Shown here: one piece after another, positions 6,764 through 11,138 of the stretch
Layout of the letters: the number at the start of each line of letters is the position of its first letter
Numbering within the stretch: position 1 is the first letter of the stretch
From: CAYLJO01 sp964383905
GTDB taxonomy: Bacteria; Acidobacteriota; Blastocatellia; Pyrinomonadales; Pyrinomonadaceae
Assembly (NCBI GenBank): GCA_964383905.1
Contig: CAYLJO010000202.1
Span: 1-11,138 of the forward strand
DNA length: 11,138 bases
Reading direction: 5' to 3'
Program-made: the position numbers and the translations under genes
Notes under the pieces: generated by a model
Told to the model about the DNA's origin: nothing
Database searches by the model: none
The model's input: the letters and a program-made list of their open reading frames with translations, nothing else

Positions 6764-6818
6764 TCATCCGGCGAGCGTCTTGGCCGACGGCGGCATCTAC
6801 TTCTGGTAAGATGAGCGC

Positions 6819-6824
6819 TATAAT
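6819..6824 (+). promoter_or_regulatory. Perfect TATAAT -10 box ahead of the NagB-fold gene
   Basis: TATAAT stands 36 nt before ATG 6861. No convincing -35 lies 16-18 nt upstream (the 17-nt position holds TCTACT), so the promoter may be weak or activator dependent. Confidence 0.45.
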
Positions 6825-6837
6825 TTCGACCAAGGTG

Positions 6838-6854
6838 ACGGCGGTAACCGCCGT
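6838..6854. promoter_or_regulatory. 17-nt palindrome between promoter and start codon
   Basis: ACGGCGGT and ACCGCCGT are perfect 8-nt arms around a single A. The element lies in the expected 5' leader, 6 nt before the ATG, where a Shine-Dalgarno would normally sit and where none is seen. It could be an operator or an RNA hairpin affecting translation. Confidence 0.45.
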
Positions 6855-6860
6855 GCCGGA

Positions 6861-7820
6861 ATGAATAGCAAAGGATTCCCGAAAGTGTCCACTGCCGGCC
6901 CGATCACATTCACGCGCCGGGAGGCCGGCCCCAACATTTGGTTAGATTGCGCGGCCGAGAGCGAGATTGACCACCTACCCGTTTACGAATTGCGGCCGGA
7001 GATCCTGGAGACTGAAGAAGCGGTCGGTCGCGCCATGCTGGGCGAGATTGAATCCGCCGCCCGGGCTAAAGAGGGAGATCTCTCTATCATCCTGCTCGGC
7101 GGGCGCGGCGGGCAGGCCATGCACCGGATGCTCGGTCTGATGGCTCAGACTGGCGAGGCCGATCATCTGCTCAGCCGCCTTCGCGTCTTCACTCAAGATG
7201 CGCTGGCGCCCATGCGGACGGGCAACGGTCTCAGCTTCACGCGCGACTTCGAGCGCCTTCTCGGCGAAGCCTTTTTCCAAAAGATCAAAAGCTTCACCCC
7301 GATGCGCACAGATACTCAAGACCCGGGAGAAGAACTGAGGCTCTATTTAGAGGAGTTAGAGTCGGCGGGAGGCGTTGATATTTTTTTCATGGGACTTGGG
7401 CCGGAGGCAGGTGGCGCTTCTCACCTCGCCTACATCAAACCCGGATCGGGCGCAATGGCCAACGACTTGGCCGGACTCATCCCGATCTCTTCCAGTATTC
7501 TTGAGCATCACGTTGCCAAGTTCAGGGCAGGGGGCGGTGCGTTCACCGAGGCGGACGAGGCGGAGTGCCGCTCCGCCACGCATATTTTCACGCTCGGCCC
7601 CGCCGCCATTCTCGGCGCCAGAAGAATCGTCCAATCAATCGTGGACGCCGGCACCGCCCCCGCCAAGCGCGAGAGTTACCGCCGCCTGCTGGAGGAAGAG
7701 GTCTGGCCAGACCCGGCGCAACGCACAACACAACTCGATGATAATCCCGGGTTGTGGCTGCGCCTGCATCCGAATGTGAGGTCGCTGATCCTGCCAGATC
7801 TTTTAGGAGCCGAGCACTAA
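6861..7820 (+). CDS. NagB/6-phosphogluconolactonase-fold sugar-phosphate protein with altered active site
   Basis: This 319-residue protein has the order of elements of the glucosamine-6-phosphate isomerase/6-phosphogluconolactonase family. A phosphate-loop-like IILLGGRGGQAMHRML (76-91) comes first, then RVFTQDALAPM (108-118) at the place of the usual 'f..DEy.p' motif, GLGPEAGGASHLAYIKPGS (178-196) at the place of 'G.G.DGH.As..P', and IFTLGPAAILGARRI (242-256), matching the family's 'T.G...il.A..i' segment. The DGH triplet is changed to EAGG and DEY to QDA, so ordinary deaminase or lactonase activity is doubtful. It may act on another sugar phosphate or be non-catalytic. It is transcribed away from the fucose operon. 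The extra N-terminal 40 residues contain nothing I recognise. No Shine-Dalgarno precedes the ATG. Confidence 0.72.
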   Translation: MNSKGFPKVSTAGPITFTRREAGPNIWLDCAAESEIDHLPVYELRPEILETEEAVGRAMLGEIESAARAKEGDLSIILLGGRGGQAMHRMLGLMAQTGEADHLLSRLRVFTQDALAPMRTGNGLSFTRDFERLLGEAFFQKIKSFTPMRTDTQDPGEELRLYLEELESAGGVDIFFMGLGPEAGGASHLAYIKPGSGAMANDLAGLIPISSSILEHHVAKFRAGGGAFTEADEAECRSATHIFTLGPAAILGARRIVQSIVDAGTAPAKRESYRRLLEEEVWPDPAQRTTQLDDNPGLWLRLHPNVRSLILPDLLGAEH

Positions 7821-7925
7821 CGGCACAGAAGCGCCCTCTTTAGCCGCGTCAAAGTATTCGAACTACTCTCCTGAAGAGGCAATCAAGACGCCGGACCAAT
7901 TTGCTCCCGTTACCCTCGAGCAATC

Positions 7926-8456
7926 TCAGTAATGGCGGTTCTTCTTGCGGATCTTGTATGTATAAAGTGCCGAGCCGCCGCCGCCCGCCGCAGCGCCAAT
8001 CGCCGCCCCTTTCCTGCCACCAACAATGCCGCCGATCACCGCGCCTCCGAGGGCGCCACCCGCTACGCTTAACTTGTCGCGGTGCTTCTGCCAGAAGCTA
8101 CGCTTTTGCGGCTGGTTACTATAATCGTAGTAAGCCTGTTGTTGACCAGTTTCATTGCTCACAGCCCGGCGTGCTGTGCGATGCCGCGCCACGCTCGCTG
8201 TTTCGGCAGGTGCTTGTGACCTGGTCGTCGTGGTAGTCGTGGTGGTTTTAGAACTTTCATTCTCCGCCGGGACTGACCGCCCTGTCGCTACGCTATTCAT
8301 AGGCTCAACGGTCGGCGAAGGTTGAGGCTGTGTGGTAGTAGTCGCTGAAGTGCTGGAATCAGGACTGGTGGTTGAGGGCGTCGAACAGCCCGCAGCGAGC
8401 AAGCAAAGTACGGCCGTGATGGCGAAAATGGATGTAAGTCTTTTACTGGAAGCCAT
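7926..8456 (-). CDS. Glycine-zipper lipoprotein with Thr/Ser-rich linker
   Basis: From ATG 8456 the product has 176 residues. A basic start and hydrophobic segment lead to the lipobox LLAAGC (19-24), so C24 should be lipidated after signal peptidase II cleavage. Residues 25-110 are low complexity, rich in Ser, Thr and Pro, including eight threonines in a row (71-78). A basic patch (KRSFWQKHRDKL, 118-129) precedes a glycine zipper (GGALGGAVIGGIVGGRKG, 133-150; AAIGAAAGGGG, 151-161) and a basic tail. This matches small glycine-zipper envelope lipoproteins (17-kDa antigen / YMGG-like), whose exact role is unknown. GTG 8474 is an in-frame alternative, but AGGAG (8467-8471) lies within that extension and fits ATG 8456. 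It converges with the NagB-fold gene, about 105 nt apart; I see no clear terminator between them. Confidence 0.82.
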   Translation of the reverse strand: MASSKRLTSIFAITAVLCLLAAGCSTPSTTSPDSSTSATTTTQPQPSPTVEPMNSVATGRSVPAENESSKTTTTTTTTRSQAPAETASVARHRTARRAVSNETGQQQAYYDYSNQPQKRSFWQKHRDKLSVAGGALGGAVIGGIVGGRKGAAIGAAAGGGGSALYTYKIRKKNRHY

Positions 8457-8770
8457 AATTCTTGATCTCCTCACTTTCTTTCAAGGCTCACAGCAAGCGT
8501 TATACCTAACTAAACCGGAGCCATGACTTATCATCCGTCCCTACTTTTATTGGTATTACGAGCCACCTTTGAAGAAGCGCCTGAGAAGTACTCACGTTAA
8601 AAGATATTTGTTGGTGTTTTAAAAGCATACAATAATAATAGATGTCGAGTACTTAATTGATCATTGTCAACCTGCGCGTACTACTTAGCATCGTGCCCCA
8701 GGCACGCTGACATGGAATAGATAATCTGCAAAATCGGCACGTTCGTTTCCAGAATCTCAATAAGTGTGCC
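8457..8770. other. AT-rich intergenic stretch between two minus-strand genes
   Basis: About 314 nt with clearly lower GC than the genes around it. AGGAG at 8467-8471 serves the lipoprotein gene. On the minus strand a TATAAC near 8500 could be a -10 box, but the matching -35 (GTCATG at 17 nt) is poor. No coding region or RNA gene is recognised. It must hold the 3' end of the coiled-coil transcript and the lipoprotein promoter. Confidence 0.4.
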
Positions 8771-9232
8771 TTAGTACGTCACTGCACCCGGCGCATATAT
8801 CGTGGGCACATGTGACGGATCACGTGATAAGCGCCGTTTTGCTGGTAAGCGTGGCACCTTTGAGGTCAGATCAGCGAGCGCGTTCTCGGTTTTAATCTGA
8901 GCATCGGCCAAGGTCGCAATTTTTGCCTCAGAGTTAGCTTGCGCGGCACCCAGTTCGGTCATCTTCTGCGTCAGGGAGGCAATGGCCGATTCATTCTTGA
9001 TCTGCGCATCGACCAGTGCCGCTATCTTGGCCTCGGAGTTAGCCTGGGCCGCGCCCAACTCGTTGATCCACCTCTCGTGATCGTCCGCACGTTCCTCCGC
9101 GTGGCGCGCCAATTCGGTGAGCATCTGGAAAGACCGCTCCAGATCAATGGTGCGCGAATCAGACCGGGCAGCTAATTCTTCCAGCGCCATGAAAGCATTC
9201 TCGAGGCGCAACACTCTTTCCTCAGTGGTCAT
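8771..9232 (-). CDS. Coiled-coil protein built of heptad repeats, function unknown
   Basis: From ATG 9232 (AAAGGCGG box 6-9 nt upstream) the product has 153 residues; a TTG at 9298 is a weaker in-frame start. There is no signal peptide or membrane helix. Residues 5-126 are almost all predicted alpha-helical coiled coil (ERVLRLENAFMALEELAARS...) made of two repeat families. One is a 21-residue unit (LENAFMALEELAARSDSRTID at 10-30, and LERSFQMLTELARHAEERAD from 31). The other is a 35-residue unit at 58-92 and 93-126. Both periods are multiples of seven, so the heptad phase is kept. The last 27 residues (PRLPAKRRLSRDPSHVPTIY...) are basic and proline-containing, unlike the rest, and may be a functional tail or the result of a shift. 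I recall similar 'ERV.RLE.AF..L.ELA' proteins as common in Blastocatellia; function unknown. Confidence 0.72.
   Translation of the reverse strand: MTTEERVLRLENAFMALEELAARSDSRTIDLERSFQMLTELARHAEERADDHERWINELGAAQANSEAKIAALVDAQIKNESAIASLTQKMTELGAAQANSEAKIATLADAQIKTENALADLTSKVPRLPAKRRLSRDPSHVPTIYAPGAVTY
8855..8956 (-). repeat. 35-residue coding repeat, copy 2 (34 residues kept)
   Basis: This copy encodes residues 93-126, beginning ELGAAQANSEAKIA and continuing TLADAQIKTENALADLTSKV, against copy 1 ALVDAQIKNESAIASLTQKM. The duplication is in frame and in heptad register. Confidence 0.7.
8957..9061 (-). repeat. 35-residue coding repeat, copy 1
   Basis: This copy encodes residues 58-92 of the coiled-coil protein, beginning ELGAAQANSEAKIA. 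It is directly followed by copy 2, with 14 identical residues at the start but many different third codon bases. Confidence 0.7.
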
Positions 9233-9671
9233 TGATTGCCGCCTTTCAAAAGATAGACCACTTACGCGGTCAAGATTGATAGCCAGGCGAGGCTCCAATA
9301 GAATCGTTTCAGTGTGTGGCGGCTGACCGCCCTCGCCCCTTCCACTCTGTTTCTACCTTCGCAAGTCGCCTTCGTACTACCTAAGCCGTTCAATGGCTGC
9401 TTGAATAAACATTGCCAATCCGATAAGCAAATAAACACTCCGGCAAACGTGGCGAAGGGCCTGTTCCATTCTACTGGAAAAACCCGTGAGGGCTCTCTCC
9501 ATAGCAGCCGCTTTGCCCTTCATTCGTTACAATTGATATACAAGAGAAGGCAACCACAGAAAATGGCTGGGCGAGATTTTCAGTTATTAACCAGTTCATA
9601 TTATGTGATTATCATATTCTGAACTAACTTCTCTTGATCCTTTCATAAGCAAAGTTTTTTTAAAGTTTTGC
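9233..9671. other. Divergent intergenic region, no supported gene
   Basis: The region lies between the coiled-coil gene (minus) and the SPOR gene (plus). It contains the coiled-coil gene's Shine-Dalgarno box (9239-9246). A plus-strand frame from 9314 to 9622 has no Shine-Dalgarno, no motif and poor codon choice, and I do not call it. From about 9530 the sequence becomes AT-rich. Small inverted repeats (TTCCA/TGGAA at 9464-9479; GAAGGGC/GCCCTTC 54 nt apart) are seen but unexplained. Confidence 0.4.
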
Positions 9672-9700
9672 TTGTTTTAATAATGTTGTTGCATTATAAT
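9672..9700 (+). promoter_or_regulatory. Sigma70-type promoter for the SPOR-domain gene
   Basis: A perfect -10 TATAAT (9695-9700) is preceded by TTGTTT (9672-9677) at exactly 17 nt. The surroundings are very AT-rich (T-runs and A-runs at 9650-9690), like an UP element. Transcription would begin near 9707, giving a long leader. Confidence 0.55.
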
Positions 9701-9706
9701 CATCCA

Positions 9707-9944
9707 GTGCGTACGAGTAGACTCTACGCTACGGCAAGCGAGCGATGGGACGATCTGAAGTAATTTTCGCAATTACCTTGTGACAAGATTTCGATCCGGT
9801 AATCTCCAACCTCCTGTCCTAACCATTCTCTGGCAAGTAGATAAGCGGTCTCTCCGAAGTGATGTTAAAAACATCCGGGCCCGAATTTCGGTTCCGGCTC
9901 GCGGGCGGATGATGAGCTTTCGCGAATAAGAATGATTTGTGTTT
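9707..9944 (+). other. Long structured 5' leader of the SPOR-domain gene
   Basis: About 238 nt lie between the predicted transcription start and ATG 9945. Perfect short hairpins are visible: GTAATT-ttcgc-AATTAC (9760-9776), GATGTT-aaa-AACATC (9861-9875), CGGGCCCG (9876-9883) and CCGAA-t-TTCGG (9881-9891). I do not recognise a known riboswitch. The last 50 nt carry only a weak Shine-Dalgarno (AAGAA). Confidence 0.35.
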
Positions 9945-11003
9945 ATGGAAAGTACCTGTCCTAAGTGCGGGTGGAGCCATTCGATCGATGCAGCGCTTCT
10001 GGCGGTACCCAAGCCGTTCTGGTGTGTCCGTTGCGCGAGCAGCTATGTAGCCGTGCTCAGGGATGGGAAAGTGAAAACATTTCTATCCCGCGAAAGCGAT
10101 GACACCCAAAAGTATGGGGCGGTTGCGCAGAATCAGGGTGCGCCGGTCATACAAGCCTTACCCAATGCTGACGAGGTACTGGAACTCCCGGAACCCGTGC
10201 TTGTATTTGAGCCGGCGGCGGAGACAACCCTCGATTTGGAAGACCTCCTGTTCGTGCCCCCCTCGCATCAGGATTCAAAATTGTCAACAGAGGCGAGCTC
10301 TACGGGCGAGCAGCCGCAAGGGTTCGGGGCCCTGTTTTCGTCAGAACGGAGCGAGCCTCACTTACCTGCAGCCTCCTCAGTGCCTAAGAGTTGGTTTGCG
10401 CGGAAAGGACACCCGCTTTCGGTAAGTGTCTCGCAACTCTGGCTTTTAGTCAGCGGACTACTCCTCATCTCGTTCATCTTTCTCATCAGCTGGTCCACAA
10501 GGCCCGACGCACAGGCCAATGACTTGACTCTCAAACATGCGTCGATGAACAGCGCCATCAACATGACGGCGCAACGGACGGCCTCGCCCGCTCCGGATGA
10601 AGCGGTTGAGATGACACCCGAATCCTCTTACCAATACTCCGCGCCCGCCGTGGCCCCCGCCTCGGTGATAAATTCCGGGCCGGTTATGAAGCTAAGCCCG
10701 GTTGTGGAGGCGAAAGCCACACGTGAGATCTCCCCTTCGCAGCCTGACAACCCGCAAGACGGTAGCTTCACAATCCAGGTCGGTTCTTACAACCAAATCA
10801 CACAGGCCGACGAGCGGGCCGCCAGGCTGAAGGCGGCCGGGTTAGATGCGCGCGTGGTTCAGGCTGTGATTCCAAAGCGCGGGACCTGGTACCGGGTGCA
10901 GACCGGACGCTTCTTCACACGGGATGAAGCGACGCGCTATATCACCCAGCTCCGTTCCAAAGGACTTGCACAAGACGGCTTCATTACCGAAGCCGGGGAA
11001 TGA
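9945..11003 (+). CDS. Zinc-ribbon, single-span membrane protein with periplasmic SPOR domain
   Basis: The product has 352 residues from ATG 9945; GTG 9939 would add two. The N-terminus holds CPKCGWSHSIDAALLAVPKPFWCVRC, a four-cysteine zinc ribbon (C5, C8, C27, C30). An acidic, proline-containing linker (about 60-145) follows, then a basic patch (KSWFARKGH) and one membrane helix at about 164-184 (LWLLVSGLLLISFIFLISW). A second linker leads to a C-terminal SPOR domain at about 273-350 (GSFTIQVGSYNQITQADERA...GTWYRVQTGRFFTRDEATRYITQLRSKG). The basic patch before the helix puts the zinc ribbon in the cytoplasm and SPOR in the periplasm, where SPOR domains bind denuded peptidoglycan at division sites. 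It is probably a division- or envelope-linked protein. Its ligand or partner on the cytoplasmic side is unknown. Transcribed alone from its own promoter as far as seen. Confidence 0.85.
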   Translation: MESTCPKCGWSHSIDAALLAVPKPFWCVRCASSYVAVLRDGKVKTFLSRESDDTQKYGAVAQNQGAPVIQALPNADEVLELPEPVLVFEPAAETTLDLEDLLFVPPSHQDSKLSTEASSTGEQPQGFGALFSSERSEPHLPAASSVPKSWFARKGHPLSVSVSQLWLLVSGLLLISFIFLISWSTRPDAQANDLTLKHASMNSAINMTAQRTASPAPDEAVEMTPESSYQYSAPAVAPASVINSGPVMKLSPVVEAKATREISPSQPDNPQDGSFTIQVGSYNQITQADERAARLKAAGLDARVVQAVIPKRGTWYRVQTGRFFTRDEATRYITQLRSKGLAQDGFITEAGE

Positions 11004-11072
11004 GTAAGAAACCACGCTTGTCGGCCCTCAAAAGGAAGATAGAGTGATAAACCGGAGAGCTGTAGTTGACCC

Positions 11073-11138
11073 ATGACCCGGCAGATGTCGACAGATACTG
11101 AGATGAGCTATTCGAGAATCGTCGAGCGGTACTCGCAT
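11073..11138 (+). CDS. Possible start of a further gene, cut by the right edge
   Basis: From ATG 11073 the plus strand is open for 22 codons to the edge (MTRQMSTDTEMSYSRIVERY...), with further in-frame ATGs at 11085 and 11103. GGAGAG lies about 14 nt upstream of 11073, rather far. The gap after the SPOR gene is 69 nt, so it could be co-transcribed. Too short to assign a product. Confidence 0.3.
   Translation, partial: MTRQMSTDTEMSYSRIVERYSH

Noticed and set aside
6509..6814. Plus-strand frame of 101 codons
   Set aside because: No Shine-Dalgarno and no motif. The opposite strand carries the coding-like remnant, so this is its shadow.
7821..7925. Bidirectional terminator between the convergent genes
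   Set aside because: Searched by eye; no stem of more than a few base pairs followed by T-residues was found on either strand.
9314..9622. Plus-strand frame of 102 codons in the intergenic region
   Set aside because: Odd composition, no Shine-Dalgarno, no recognisable domain, and it crosses into AT-rich non-coding sequence.
9647..9673. AAGCAAA/TTTGCTT inverted repeat with T-run as a terminator
   Set aside because: A/T-rich stem with a 13-nt loop, no plus-strand gene ahead of it, and it overlaps the likely -35 region. More probably promoter-associated AT-rich DNA.
1..11138. CRISPR array, tRNA/rRNA, insertion sequence, phage or defence genes
   Set aside because: No regularly spaced repeats, cloverleaf, terminal inverted repeats, transposase or integrase motifs were seen.

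Overview
The window looks like part of a GC-rich soil-type bacterial chromosome. The best guess is Acidobacteriota of the Blastocatellia/Pyrinomonadaceae kind. This is an inference from gene style only: a Tat-exported fucosidase, a lipoprotein with a glycine-zipper end, a coiled-coil protein built from heptad repeats, and a zinc-ribbon/SPOR protein. No rRNA or other taxonomic marker is present.

Left two thirds (about 1-6300, all minus strand): one sugar-catabolic operon read right to left. It starts at a near-consensus sigma70-type promoter whose 17-bp spacer holds a perfect 14-bp palindrome of the LacI-family operator type. In transcription order it carries a Tat-exported GH29 alpha-L-fucosidase, a COG3618-type lactonase (L-fuconolactonase-like), an extended-SDR dehydrogenase/epimerase, a zinc-dependent MDR alcohol dehydrogenase, a broken lactate-utilization remnant, a fumarylacetoacetate-hydrolase (FAH) family enzyme, and the start of an RbsC-type sugar ABC permease that runs off the left edge. 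The set fits the non-phosphorylated L-fucose route: fucoside > L-fucose > L-fuconolactone > L-fuconate > 2-keto-3-deoxy-L-fuconate > 2,4-diketo-3-deoxy-L-fuconate > pyruvate + L-lactate. The fuconate dehydratase and the regulator are not in the window. The lut remnant is the most striking item. The first codons of lutA are joined to the last two thirds of lutC, with two more frameshifts near the lutC end. It looks like the scar of a lutABC L-lactate oxidation cluster that once sat where L-lactate is produced.

Middle (6284-6860): an intergenic stretch holding a start-less minus-strand coding remnant that resembles the C-terminus of a GH28-like beta-helix protein. It also holds a perfect TATAAT box and a 17-nt palindrome just ahead of the next gene.

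Right third (6861-11138): a divergent NagB/6-phosphogluconolactonase-fold gene (+). It converges with a minus-strand glycine-zipper lipoprotein and a minus-strand coiled-coil protein with an internal 35-residue duplication. A long AT-rich region with a good promoter and a structured leader follows. Then comes a plus-strand inner-membrane protein with an N-terminal four-cysteine zinc ribbon, one membrane helix and a C-terminal SPOR domain. A possible new gene start lies at the right edge. No tRNA, rRNA, CRISPR, insertion sequence or integrase was seen.
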